A program made the position numbers and the translations under genes. From Erinaceus europaeus (taxonomy: Eukaryota > Chordata > Mammalia > Eulipotyphla > Erinaceidae): a stretch of 64,000 nt of DNA. The stretch is taken from the NCBI RefSeq assembly GCF_950295315.1, contig NW_026647188.1, positions 992,001-1,056,000 on the forward strand, in the 5' to 3' direction. Within the stretch, counting starts at the first letter, position 1; the number at the start of each line of letters is the position of its first letter. The notes beneath the pieces are model-generated. The model was not told the origin of the DNA and did not search any database. It worked only from the letters and a program-made list of their open reading frames with translations. Positions 11,726 through 22,770 of the stretch are shown piece after piece.

Positions 11726-12414
11726 GTTTTTGCCAGTCAAAGGTCTGCACAGCGCACTAGGGATTGGGCGGCCTGAGACCCAAATGTTACATTGTAGATG
11801 GACTGTTTGCAGTTCTTGCTCCCCAGGACATTGGACTGTCTCAACTCCCTCCCCTACAGCATGAAAAAAAGACTCTTGACAACCTTGGAGCAACTGGAGT
11901 GGGGGCGAGGGGAGCTGTTTGCATGTCTTCACTGCTCCTGCCCAGGTGTCTGTGGGGGTCCGTGGCAGAGGCTGTAAGGGGGCTAGGGGGCAGAAGGAGA
12001 CTGTTTGAGAGGCAGGCTGCAGGCAGGGGAGCCCAGGAGTGTGTGCATGGCTGTGTGTGTGGGTGTGGTTGCAGGGGGTTAGGGCAGGTCCCCCTGCTGG
12101 ATGGTGAGATGGCATTTGGGCTGGCCCTGGGCCCTCAGGGCTGAAGGGCAGAAGCAGGGTGGCAGTAAAGTAGCGCAGGGAGGAACAGAGTAGATGTTAG
12201 TTGGGAGCTGGGGGACAGAGGGTAAGGGGAAAGGGGGCATCCTTGAGGAGGGGTCAGGACCTGAGAGTGGGGGGAGCTGGAGGCATGGAAGGTCCCAGGA
12301 ATCAGGGACTGACAGGAACAGGTTCCTACACCCCCCCACTGGATAGAAGCTGCAGAAGCCAGAGCAGCAGCCCTGGCTTGCCTAGGCCAAGGGCCCTGAG
12401 TGAGTCCCTCTGAG

Positions 12415-12532
12415 GATGCGGAAAAGGAGGAGGGGGTAGAGGAGGAGGAGGAGGAAGAGGAGGAGGAGGAGGAGGAAGAGGAGGAGGAAGAAGAGGAGGA
12501 GGAGGAGGCGTAGGAGGTGGAGGAGGGGCAGG
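12415..12532 (+). repeat. Polypurine GGA tract, unit 4
   Basis: About 118 bases, interrupted by GTAGAGG and GCGTAGGAGGTGG, which make this tract the least pure of the alpha units. Confidence 0.9.
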
Positions 12533-13604
12533 AGGGCAGCTGTCAGTAGGCAACGGGATTAATAGAGGCCTCCATTACGGAGGCATTTGTCCAGGCAGGC
12601 ACCCACCAACCCTCAGGGGCAGCTCAAGGCACCCAGGGACTTGGTATGGGTATCTCTGGGGCGGGGACTGTCAGTCAGTCAGCAAGACTGTGTGTCAGTG
12701 CACCTGGTGGGAGAGGGGCCTGGCGGACCTTGGTCCCCCGCCCTGGACTGTCAGATGCCAGACCCATGCCCAGACACACACCAATCTGCCCACAGCCCCT
12801 TGGCCCGGCCGACCAGCACCTGCTTTGGCCTGGGGCTCTGGCTCTGGTGGCTGGCCACCGCCCCTCAGGTCAAGTTCAGCGTGGGGGTCATGGCTGCTGG
12901 TCAACTGGATGGGCGGGGTCCCCGTGGCCTAGCAACCACAGGAGCCCTCTGTGATGTCCTAGCCCCTTGCAATCTGTGCTGGCCACACAAGCACTAGGCA
13001 GCCCAACTGCCCTGCCACTAGGTCAGGCAACAGCGCCCAGACGCATGGGCCCTGGCAGAGGGACGGAAGGATGGGAAGACAGTGCTGACCGATGAGGGAC
13101 CTCAGGGCTGGCAGCCAAGAGAAGACAGGTGCAGGTGCACACGGGATCCAGGGAGCCCAGGCCAGAGCTGCCTGCATGCCTGCCTGCCTTCCTGGATGTC
13201 TGTATGCTGCCTTTGTCCAGGTAGGTTTCTCAGGTCCCCTCCAATCCTGTCCTCTCCTGTCCTCTCCTGTCCTCACCATCCTCTCCCCCCTCCTCTCCTC
13301 CGCACTTTGCTTCTCTCCTTTGTCTGTCCTCTCTTCCAGGTGCCCTGCTCACCAGCTCCAGCACTTGTGATGGTTCTCCAGTGACAGCTTTCACAACCCC
13401 TTCCACCCCCTGCCTGCCCCTAATGTGACCCAGCTCACAGGGTCTCCGGCTCACCCCACCCAAACCCACACGCCCCAACACATTCCCTGGTTCAGCCCCT
13501 CTGCCCTATTCAGCCAAACTGGCCCCTTTGCAACCTACCTATGCATCGTTGTTTCTCCTCAAAATTCAAGGAGAGATCACATTTTGTACTGAGCTTGGTT
13601 TACT

Positions 13605-13674
13605 GGTGGATGGATGGATGGTTGGATGGATGAATGGATGGATAGATGTATGGGTGAATGGATGGATGGATGGA
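13605..13674 (+). repeat. GGAT microsatellite, unit 4
   Basis: Shorter than its neighbours, with a GGTTGG interruption in the first block. Confidence 0.9.
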
Positions 13675-13968
13675 CAGGTCAATGGATCGGTTTTATAGAG
13701 GCAGAGTACCATATAGGGGTACTGGAGTCCGCTGGTGTCAGATCCTTAGTCAATGTCAAATGTAAAACATTAATTCATCAATAACAAAAATGAATAAGCA
13801 CCTAAATAAATAAATAAATAAATATAAAAACTGGGTTAAAAAATACATGGCGTCTTTGCCTTTCTGCATATGGAATGCTGTGAGGATCTTAACAAGGAAA
13901 GCATTGTCCTGAGTAGCCCATTTGAAGTCGTGGAATATTTCCTTTTCCTTTTCCTTTTTTTACTTTCT

Positions 13969-14174
13969 ATTTTCTTGATTATTCACTGGAAAAAATAGAC
14001 AGGAATTGAGAGTGAAGGGAGGTAGAGAGAGTTTGAGACACAGAGAGAGACAACTGCAGCACTTCCGCTACACTTGTAAAGATTTCCCCTGGCAGGTGGG
14101 AACCAGGGTGTTGAAGCCCAGTCCTCCTGCATTGTAACATGAGGGCTTAACTGGGAGTGGCACCACCTGGTACC
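13969..14174 (-). mobile_element. SINE-1 copy, unit 4
   Basis: Alpha-type copy; one local change at TCCGCTACACTTG (others TCCGCACCACTTG). Confidence 0.8.
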
Positions 14175-14327
14175 CATGATGGGACACTTTTTTTAGCAAT
14201 GAAAAGAAATTCTCGTGGCAAGGTAATAAATAAATGAAGAAGTAAATAAAAGTGCATTTACATTAACTCAGTGGAAACACACAGGGACATATACGTCTCT
14301 GTTACCTGTATTACTTCTTCATGTATG

Positions 14328-14675
14328 GATTGATTGCCTCAAGGGGTTATTGCCACAGCTGAGTGCCTACGCCACGAATAATCCACAGCTCCTGCACTCC
14401 ATTTGTTCCCCTTTTGCTGCCCTTGTTGCTTGGTCACTGTGGTGGTTATTGTTTTTGTTGTTGTTGTTACTGACCTTGCATCTGACAGACACAAAAGGAG
14501 AGAGCAGAGGAAATACAGGGTGGGAGAGAAAGATAGAGCTCCTAAAGACCTGCTTCACCCCCTGTAAAGCGACTCCCCTGCAGGTGGCGGTCTGGGGGCC
14601 AGACCCCAAATCCTTCCACCTGTCCCCTCTATTCGTGAGCGCCACAAGCCCTTAACCCTCTGACATACCGCCAAA
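14328..14675 (-). mobile_element. SINE-2 copy, unit 4
   Basis: Alpha-type copy with the GTT run shortened by one triplet. Confidence 0.8.
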
Positions 14676-14981
14676 CCTCCCTGGATTTACTTTTGAAGGC
14701 AGTATCGCCTGCCTCGTTTTGATTCCTCATTATCCTGAGGGTCAGTCCTGGAGACAGTGTCATGACACGACACACGGAGATCTCTGGTATCAGAGAGCAC
14801 CTGGAACAGCAGCTGGGGCTCTAGTGCCAGGGCAGGAGCAACTTCCCATCCACCCTCCACGGAGTCCACCTGCCTGCATTTTGGTCCTTTTCCCTCCAAA
14901 AAAGATTTTTCCCTTTTTTCACTTTGAAACAGGCAGCAGACAGGTTACCCAGGCAGGGGAAAAAAAAATAAAAAATGCCTT

Positions 14982-14983
<2 letters not shown>

Positions 14984-15016
<33 letters not shown>

Positions 15017-15133
15017 TAAGTGAATGACCATCTTCTGGCAAGTATAGGTTTTGAACCTGAAAACTCTGTCTGTCTGTCTCTTAGTCTACAGAAAGAGCCA
15101 CTAGCCCACCCAGATCTCACGCTCAGATGGGGT
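14984..15133 (-). mobile_element. tRNA-like SINE relic with expanded A-tail, unit 4
   Basis: The T tract is about 30 bases here against 13-16 in the other units, which explains part of this unit's extra length. TCTG repeats next to the B-box-like region are also expanded. Confidence 0.5.
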
Positions 15134-15821
15134 GTATTTGCCAGTCAAAGGTCTGCACAGCGCACTAGGGATTGGGCGGCCTGAGACCCAAATGTTACAT
15201 TGTAGATGGACTGTTTGCAGTTCTTGCTCCCCAGGACATTGGACTGTCTCAACTCCCTCCCCTACAGCATGAAAAAAAGCCTCTTGACAACCTTGGAGCA
15301 ACTGGAGTGGGGGCGAGGGGAGCTGTTTGCATGTCTGCACTGCTCCTGCCCAGGTGTCTGTGGGGGTCCGTGGCAGAGGCTGTAAGGGGGCTAGGGGGCA
15401 GAAGGAGACTGTTTGAGAGGCAGGCTGCAGGCAGGGGAGCCCAGGAGTGTGTGCATGGCTGTGTGTGTGGGTGTGGTTGCAGGGGGTTAGGGCAGGTCCC
15501 CCTGCTGGATGGTGAGATGGCAGCTGGGCTGGCCCTGGGCCCTCAGGGCTGAAGGGCAGAAGCAGGGTGGCAGTAAAGTAGCGCAGGGAGGAACAGAGTA
15601 GATGTTAGTTGGGAGCTGGGGGACAGAGGGTAAGGGGAAAGGGGGCATCCTTGAGGAGGGGTCAGGACCTGAGAGTGGGGGGAGCTGGAGGCATGGAAGG
15701 TCCCAGGAATCAGGGACTGACAGGAACAGGTTCCTACACCCCCCACTGGATAGAAGCTGCAGAAGCCAGAGCAGCAGCCCTGGCTTGCCTAGGCCAAGGG
15801 CCCTGAGTGAGTCCCTCTGAG

Positions 15822-15944
15822 GATGAGGAAAAGGAGGAGGGGGTGGAGGAGGAGGAGGAGGAAGAGGAGGAGGAGGAGGAGGAGGAAGAGGAGGAGGAAG
15901 AAGAGGAGGAGGAGGAGGCGGAGGAGGAGGAGGAGGGGCAGGAG
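15822..15944 (+). repeat. Polypurine GGA tract, unit 5
   Basis: About 120 bases, alpha-type with the GGAGGCGGAGG marker. On the minus strand it is part of a 158-codon proline-rich open frame (15,487-15,963) that I do not regard as a gene. Confidence 0.9.
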
Positions 15945-17015
15945 GGCAGCTGTCAGTAGGCAACGGGATTAATAGAGGCCTCCATTACGGAGGCATGTGT
16001 CCAGGCAGGCACCCACCAACCCTCAGGGGCAGCTCAAGGCACCCAGGGACTTGGTGTGGGTATCTCTGGGGCGGGGACTGTCAGTCAGTCAGCAAGACTG
16101 TGTGTCAGTGCACCTGGTGGGAGAGGGGCCTGGCGGACCTTGGTCCCCCGCCCTGGACTGTCAGATGCCAGCCCCATGCCCAGACACACACCAATCTGCC
16201 CACAGCCCCTTGGCCCGGCCGACCAGCACCTGCTTTGGCCTGGGGCTCTGGCTCTGGTGGCTGGCCACCGCCCCTCAGGTCAAGTTCAGCGTGGGGGTCA
16301 TGGCTGCTGGTCAACTGGATGGGCGGGGTCCCCGTGGCCTAGCAAACACAGGAGCCCTCTGTGATGTCCTAGCCTCTGGCAATCTGTGCTGGCCACACAA
16401 GCACTGGGCAGCCCAACTGCCCTGCCACTAGGTCAGGCAACAGCGCCCAGACGCCTGGGCCCTGGCAGAGGGACGGAAGGATGGGAAGACAGTGCTGACC
16501 GACGAGGGACCTCAGGGCTGGCAGCCAAGAGAAGACAGGCGGAGGTGTGCCCGGGATCCAGGCAGCCCAGGCCAGAGCTGCCTGCATGCCTGCCTGCCCT
16601 CCTGGATGTCTGTATGCTGCCTTTGTCCAGGTAGGTTTCTCAGGTCCACTCCACTCCTGTCCTCTCCTGTCCTCTCCTGCCCTCACCATCCTCTCCCCTC
16701 TCCTCTCCTCTGCACTTTGCTTCTCTCCTTTGACTGTCTTCTATTGCGGGTGCCCTGCTCAACAGCTCCAGCACTTGTGATGGTTCTCCAGTGACAGCTT
16801 TTCCCAACCCCTTCCACCCCCTTCCTGCCCCTGATGTGACCCAACTCACAGGTCTCCGGCTCACCCCACCCACACCCACACCCCCCAACACATTCCCTGG
16901 TTCAGCCCCTCTGCCCTATTCAGCCGAACTTGCCCATTTGTAACCTACCTATGCATCCTGGTTTGTCTTCACCATTCACGGAGAGATCTCCTTTTGTACT
17001 TAGCTTGGTTGACTG

Positions 17016-17117
17016 GTGGATGGATGGATGGATGGATGGATGGATGCATGGATGGATGGATGGATGGATGGATGGATGGATGTATAGATTGATGGGTGGA
17101 TGGATGGATGCATGGAG
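17016..17117 (+). repeat. GGAT microsatellite, unit 5 (longest)
   Basis: About 100 bases of GGAT with GCATGG and TATAGATTGATGGG interruptions that mark the beta type. Confidence 0.9.
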
Positions 17118-17418
17118 AGCTCAATGGATTGGTTTTGTAGAGGCAGAGTACCATCTAGGGGTACTTGAGACCGCTGGTGTCAGAGCCAGAGTCTATGTCA
17201 AATGTAAAACATTAATTAATCAATAACAAAAATGAATAAGCACCTAAACAAATAAAGAAAGAAAGAAAGAAATATAAAAACTGGGTTAAAAAATACATGG
17301 TGTCTTTCCCTTTCTGCATATGGTATGCTGTGAGCATCTTAACAAGGAAAGCATTGTCCTGAGTAGCCCCATTGAAGTAGTGGAATATTTCCTTTTCCTT
17401 TTTCTTTTTTTACTTTCA

Positions 17419-17624
17419 ATTTTCTTGATTATTTATTGGAATAAATAGACAGGAATGGAGAGGGAAGGGAGGGATAGAGATTTTGTGACACAGAGAGGGT
17501 CACATGCAGCACTTCTGCACCACTTGTAAAGATTTCCCCCAGCAGGTGGGTGCCAGGGTCTTGAAGCCCAGTCCCCCTGCATTGTAACATGAGTGCTTAA
17601 GTGGGTGTGGCACCACCTGGTACC
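17419..17624 (-). mobile_element. SINE-1 copy, unit 5
   Basis: Beta-type copy (plus strand ATTTATTGGAATAAATAG). The A-rich stretch upstream contains GAAA repeats (17,246-17,270) instead of AAAT. Confidence 0.8.
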
Positions 17625-17771
17625 CTTGATGGGACACTTTTTTTTTAGCAATGAAAAGAAATTCTCGTGGCAAGGTAATAAATAAATGAAGAAATAAACA
17701 AAAGTGCATTTACATTAACTCTGGAAACACACAGGGACATATACATCTCTGTTACCTGTATTACTTATTCG

Positions 17772-18133
17772 TTGATTGATTGATTGATTGATTGCCTAAA
17801 GTGGTTATTGCCTCAGCTCAGTGCCTGCGCCAAGAATAATCCACAGCCCCTGCACTCCTTTTGTTCCCCTTTCGCTGCCCTTGTTGCTTGCTCACTGAGG
17901 TGGTTATTGTTGTGGTTGTTGTATTTGTTTTGACCTTGCATCAGACAGAGAGAAAAGGAGAGAGCAGGGGAAATACAGAGTGGGAGAGAAAGATAGAGCC
18001 CCTAAAGACCTGCTTCACACCCTGTAAAGCGACTCCCCGGCAGGTGGGGGTCTCGGCGCCAGACCCCAGACCCTTCCACCTGTCCCCTCTTTTTGTGAGC
18101 TCCACAAGGCCTTAAAACTCTGACATACCGCCA
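17772..18133 (-). mobile_element. SINE-2 copy, unit 5
   Basis: Beta-type: plus-strand CCTAAAGTGGTTATTGCC, TTGATTGA tetramers at the insertion edge, and a degenerate GTT tail. Confidence 0.8.
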
Positions 18134-18437
18134 AACCTCCCTGGATTTACTTTTGAAGGCAATATGACCTCCCTCATTTTGAATCTCATTATCCTGAGGG
18201 TCAGTCCTGGAGACTGTGTCATGACACGACACATGGAGATCTCTGGTATCAGAGAGCACCTGGAACAGCAGCTGGGGCTCTATTGCCAGGGCAGGAGCAA
18301 CTCCCCATCCACCGTCCACAGAGTCCACCTGACTGCATTTTGGTCCTTTTCCCTCCAAAAAAGATCTTTCCCTTTTTTCACTGAGAAACAAGCAGCAGAC
18401 AGGTTACCCAGGCAGGGGAAAAAAAAAATAAAAAGCC

Positions 18438-18573
18438 TTTTTTTTTTTTTTTTAACCGTAGCGAATGAGCATCTTCTGGGAAGTACAGATTTGAACCTGA
18501 AAACTCTGTCTGTCTGTGTCCTAGTCCACAGAAAGAGCCACTAGCCCAGCCAGATCTCACGCTCAGATGGGGT
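18438..18573 (-). mobile_element. tRNA-like SINE relic with A-tail, unit 5
   Basis: T tract 18,438-18,453; the B-box-like sequence has lost two bases in this copy. Confidence 0.45.
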
Positions 18574-19260
18574 GTTTTTGCCAGTAAAAAGTCTGCACAG
18601 TGCACTAGGGATTGGGTGGCCTGAGACCCAAATGTTACATTGTAGATGGATTGTTTGCAGTTCTTGCTCCCCAGGACATTGGACTTTCTCAACTCCCTCC
18701 CCTACAGCATGAAAAAAAGGTTCTTGACCAATCATAGAGCAAATGGAGTAGGGGCGAGTGGAGCTTGTAGCATGTCTGCACTGCTCATGCCCAGGTGTCT
18801 GTCGGGGGCCATGGCAGAGGCTGTAAGGGGGCTAGGGGGCAGAAGGAGACTGTTTGAGAGGCAGGCTGCAGGTAGGGGAGCCCATGAGTGTGTGCAGGGC
18901 AGTGTGTGTGGGTGTGGTGGCAGGTGGTTAGGGCAGGTCCCCCTGCTGGATGGTGAGATGGCAGCTGGGCTGGCTCTGGGCCCCCAGGGCTGAAGCGCAG
19001 AAGCAGGGTGGCAGTAAAGTAGTGCAGGGAGGCACACAGTAGATGTAAGTTGGGGAGCTGGGGCACAGAGGGCAAGGGTAAAGGTGGCATCCTTGAGGAG
19101 GGGTCTGGAGTAGAGAGTGGGGGGAGCTGGAGGCATGGAAGGTCCCAGGAACCAGGGATTGACAGGAACAGATTCCTGCACCCACCCACTGGATAGAAGC
19201 TGCAGCAGGCAGAGCAGCAGCCCTGGCTTGCCTAGACCAAGGGCCCTGAGTGAGTCCCTC

Positions 19261-19356
19261 TGAGGATGAGGAAGAGAAGGAGGAGGAGGTGGAGGAGGAT
19301 GAGGAGGAGGAGGAAGAGGTGGAGGGAGAAGAGGAGGAGGAGGAGAAGGGGCAGGA
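19261..19356 (+). repeat. Polypurine GGA tract, unit 6
   Basis: About 95 bases with GGTGGAGG and GGATGAGG interruptions typical of beta units. Confidence 0.9.
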
Positions 19357-20430
19357 GGGCAGCTATCAGTAGGCAATGGGATTAATAGAGGCCTCCATTA
19401 AGGAGGCATGTGTCCAGGCAGGCACCCACCAATCCTCAGGGGCAGCTCAGGGCACCCAGGGACCTGGTGTGGGTATCTCTGGGGCGGGGACTGTCAGTCA
19501 GTCAGCAAGACTGCATGTCATTGTAAATGGTGGGACAGGGGCCTGGCAGAACTTGGTCCCCAGCCCTGGGCTCTCAGATGCCAGCCCCATGCCCAGACAC
19601 ACACCAATATGCCCATAGCCCCTTGTCCCGGCCGACCTGCACCTGCTTTGGCCTGGGGCTCTGGCTCTGGTGGCTGGCCACCACCCCTCAAGGTCAAGTT
19701 CAGGGTGGGGGTCATGGCTGGTGGTCAACTGGAAGGGCGGGGTCCCCGTGGCCGAGCAACCACAGGAGCCCTCTGTGATGTCCTAGCCCCTGGCATTCTG
19801 TGCTGGCCACACTGGCACTGGGCAGCCCAACTTCCCTTCCACTAGGTCAGCCAGCAGCGCCCAGATGCCTGGGCCCTGGCACAGAGGGACGGAAGGATGG
19901 GAAGCCAGTGCTGACCGACAAGGGACCTCAGGGCTTGCAGCCAAGAGAAGACAGGTGGAGGTGTGCCCGGGATCCAGGGAGCCCAGGCCAGAGCTGCCTG
20001 CATGCCTGCCTGCCCTCTTAGATGTCTGTATGCTGCCTTTGTCCAGGTAGGTTTCTCAGGTCCCCTCCACTGCTGTCCTCTCCTGTTCTCTCCTGCCCTC
20101 ACCATCCTCTCCCCTCTCCTCTCCTCTGCACTTTGCTTCTCTCCTTTGACTGTCTTCTATTGCGGGTGCCCTGCTCAACAGCTCCAGCACTTGTGATGGT
20201 TCTCCAGTGACAGCTGTTCGCAACCCCTTCCACCACCTTCCTGCCCCTGAGGTGACCCAACTCACAGGTCTCCGGCTCACCCCACCCACACCCACACCCC
20301 CAAACACATTCCCTGGTTCAGCCCCTCTGCCCTATTCAGCCGAACTCGCCCCTTTGCAACCTACCTATGCATCTTGGTTTGTCTTCACCATTCAAGGAGA
20401 GATCTCCTTTTGTACTTAGCTTGGTTGACT

Positions 20431-20519
20431 GGTGGATGGATGGATGGATGGATGGATGGATGCATGGATGGATGGATGGATGGATGTATAGATTGATGGG
20501 TGGATGGATGGATGCATGG
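20431..20519 (+). repeat. GGAT microsatellite, unit 6
   Basis: GGAT with GCATGG and TATAGATTGATGGG interruptions, shorter than unit 5. Confidence 0.9.
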
Positions 20520-20834
20520 AGAGCTCAATGGATTGGTTTTGTAGAGGCAGAGTACCATCTAGGGGTACTTGATACCGCTGGTGTCAGAGCCAGAGTCTAT
20601 GTCAAATGTAAAACATTAATTCATCAATAACAAAAATGAATAAGCACCTAAACAAATAAATAAATAAATAAATAAACATATAAATAAATATAAAAACTGG
20701 GTTAAAAAATACATGGTGTCTTTGCCTTTCTGAATATGGTATGCTGTGAGGATCTTAACAAGGAAAGCATTGTCCTGAGTAGCCCTATTGAAGTAGTGGA
20801 ATATTTCCTTTTCCTTTTTCTTTTTTTACTTTCA

Positions 20835-21039
20835 ATTTTCTTGATTATTTATTGGAATAAATAGACAGGAATGTAGAGGGAAGGGAGGGATAGAGATTTT
20901 GTGACACAGAGAGAGTCACATGCAGCACTTCTGCACCACTTGTAAAGATTTCTCCCGGCATGTGGGGCCAGGGTCTTGAAGCCCAGTCCCCCTGCATTGT
21001 AACATGAGTGCGTAAGTGGGTGTGGCACCACCTGGTACC
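20835..21039 (-). mobile_element. SINE-1 copy, unit 6
   Basis: Beta-type copy with a small deletion near 20,960 (GGCATGTGGGGCC) compared with unit 5. Confidence 0.8.
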
Positions 21040-21187
21040 CTTGATGGGACACTTTTTTTTTATCAATGAAAAGAAATTCTCGTGGCAAGGTAATAAATAA
21101 ATGAAGAAATAAACAAAAGTGCATTTACATTAACTCTGGAAACACACAGGGACATATGCATCTCTGTTACCTGTATTACTTATTCGC

Positions 21188-21546
21188 TGATTGATTGATT
21201 GATTGATTGCCTAAAGTGGTTATTGCCTCAGCTCAGTGCCTGCGCCAAGAATAATCCACAGCCCCTGCAATCCTTTTGTTCCCCTTTAGCTGCCCTTGTT
21301 GCTTGGTCACTGAGGTGGTTATTGTTGTGATTGTTGTTTTTGTTTTGACCTTGCATCAGACAGAGAGAAAAGGAGAGAGCAGGGGAAATACAGAGTGGGA
21401 GAGAAAGATAGAGCCCCTAAAGACCTGCTTCACACCCTGTAAAGCGACTCCCCTGCAGGTGGGGGTCTGGGCGCCAACCCCAGACCCTTCCACCTGTCCC
21501 CTCTTTTTGTGAGCGCCACAAGGCCTTAACCATCTGACATACCGCC
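21188..21546 (-). mobile_element. SINE-2 copy, unit 6
   Basis: Beta-type copy, very similar to unit 5. This is the last SINE-2 in the array because unit 7 ends before it. Confidence 0.8.
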
Positions 21547-21852
21547 AAACCTCCCTGGATTTACTTTTGAAGGCAATATGACCTGCCTCGTTTTGAATCT
21601 CATTATCCTGAGGGTCAGTCCTGGAGACAGTATCATGACACGACACACGGAGATCTCTGGTATCAGAGAGCACCTGGAACAGCAGCTGGGACTCTAGTGC
21701 CAGGGCAGGAGCAACTCCACATCCACCGTCCAGAGAGTCCCCCTGCCTGCATTTTGGTCCTTTTCCCTCCAAAAAAGATCTTTCCCTTTTTTCACTGAGA
21801 AACAAGCAGCAGACAGGTTACCCAGGCAGGGGGAAAAAATAAATAAAAAGCC

Positions 21853-21985
21853 TTTTTTTTTTTTTAACCTTAGCGAATGACCATCTTCTGGGAAGTACAG
21901 GTTTTGAACCTGAAAACTCTGTCTGTCTGTGTCCTAGTCCACAGAAAGAGCCACTAGCCCAGCCAGATCTCACGCTCAGATGGGG
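21853..21985 (-). mobile_element. tRNA-like SINE relic with A-tail, unit 6
   Basis: Short T tract 21,853-21,865 followed by the GGTTCAAAACC-type B box on the minus strand. Confidence 0.5.
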
Positions 21986-22676
21986 TGTTTTTGCCAGTCA
22001 AAAGTCTGCACAGCGCACTAGGGATTGGGCGGCCTGAGACCCAAATGTTACATTGTAGATGGACTGTTTGCAGTTCTTGCTCCCCAGGACATTGGACTTT
22101 CTCAACTCCCTCCCCTACAGCATGAAAAAAAGGTTCTTGACCAATCATAGAGCAAATGGAGTAGGGGCGAGTGGAGCTTGTAGCATGTCTGCGCTGCTCA
22201 TGCCCCGGTGTCTGTGGGGGGCCGTGGCAGAGGCTGTAAGGGGGCTAGGGGGCAGAAGGAGACTGTTTGAGAGGCAGGCTGCAGGCAGGGGAGCCCAGGA
22301 GTGTGTACAGGGCAGTGTGTGTGGGTGTGGTGGCAGGGGGTTAGGACAGGTCCCCCTGCTGGATGGTGAGATGGCAGCTGGGCTGGCTCTGGGCCCCCAG
22401 GGCTGAAGTGCAGAAGCAGGGTGGCAGTAAAGTAGTGCAGGGAGGCACACAGTAGATGTTAGTTGGGGAGCTGGGGGACAGAGGGCAAGGGGGAAGGTGG
22501 CATCCTTGAGGAGAGGTCTGGAGTAGAGAGTGGGGGGAGCTGGAGGCATGGAAGGTCCCAGGAACCAGGGATTGACAGGAACAGATTCTTGCACCCACCC
22601 ACTGGATAGAAGCTGCAGCAGGCAGAGCAGCAGCCCTGGCTTGCCTAGACCAAGGGCACTGAGTGAGTCCCTCTGA

Positions 22677-22770
22677 GGATGAGGAAGAGAAGGAGGAGGA
22701 GGTGGAGGAGGATGAGGAGGAGGAGGAAGAGGTGGAGGGAGAAGAGGAGGAGGAGGAGGAGGGGCAGGAG
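22677..22770 (+). repeat. Polypurine GGA tract, unit 7
   Basis: Nearly the same as unit 6. The opposite strand carries the second 214-codon proline-rich open frame (22,145-22,789). Confidence 0.9.

Larger units (their letters stand above)
8336..11731 (+). repeat. Domain A macrosatellite unit 3 (alpha)
   Basis: Alpha-type. CTCF-like CTAGGGGGCAGAAG lies at about 8,586-8,599, the polypurine tract at 9,019-9,132 and the GGAT tract at 10,205-10,278. The AAAT run before SINE-1 is expanded relative to unit 2 (five AAAT near 10,405-10,430), which accounts for most of the 12-bp length gain. Confidence 0.9.
11732..15139 (+). repeat. Domain A macrosatellite unit 4 (alpha)
   Basis: Alpha-type with more private changes than units 2 and 3, for example GATGGCATTTGGG near 12,110, GCGTAGGAGG in the polypurine tract and a shortened GGAT tract. 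CTCF-like motif near 11,983-11,996. The intron-like CAG/GTAGGT ... TTCCAG pair brackets 13,221-13,339 (119 bp). Confidence 0.9.
15140..18579 (+). repeat. Domain A macrosatellite unit 5 (alpha to beta mosaic)
   Basis: The left part is alpha-type up to about 16,510 (GACCGACGAGGGACC). From about 16,540 (GGCGGAGGTGTGCCCGGG) the unit is beta-type, like units 6, 7 and 1. The upper alpha/beta switch therefore lies within about 30 bp. The beta half has lost the AG of the intron-like acceptor (TTCTATTGCGGGTG). CTCF-like motif near 15,391-15,404. Confidence 0.9.
18580..21992 (+). repeat. Domain A macrosatellite unit 6 (beta)
   Basis: Beta-type throughout: CCAATCATAGAGCAAATGG near 18,729, CCATTAAGGAGGC near 19,395 and CTATTGCGGGTGCC near 20,156. 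CTCF-like motif at about 18,831-18,844, polypurine tract 19,261-19,356. The minus strand holds a 214-codon proline-rich open frame (18,732-19,376) that is repeated at the same length in unit 7. Confidence 0.9.

Noticed and set aside
15487..15963. Polyproline minus-strand ORF as a real gene
   Set aside because: It arises from the stop-free (GGA)n tract and is frameshifted in neighbouring near-identical units.
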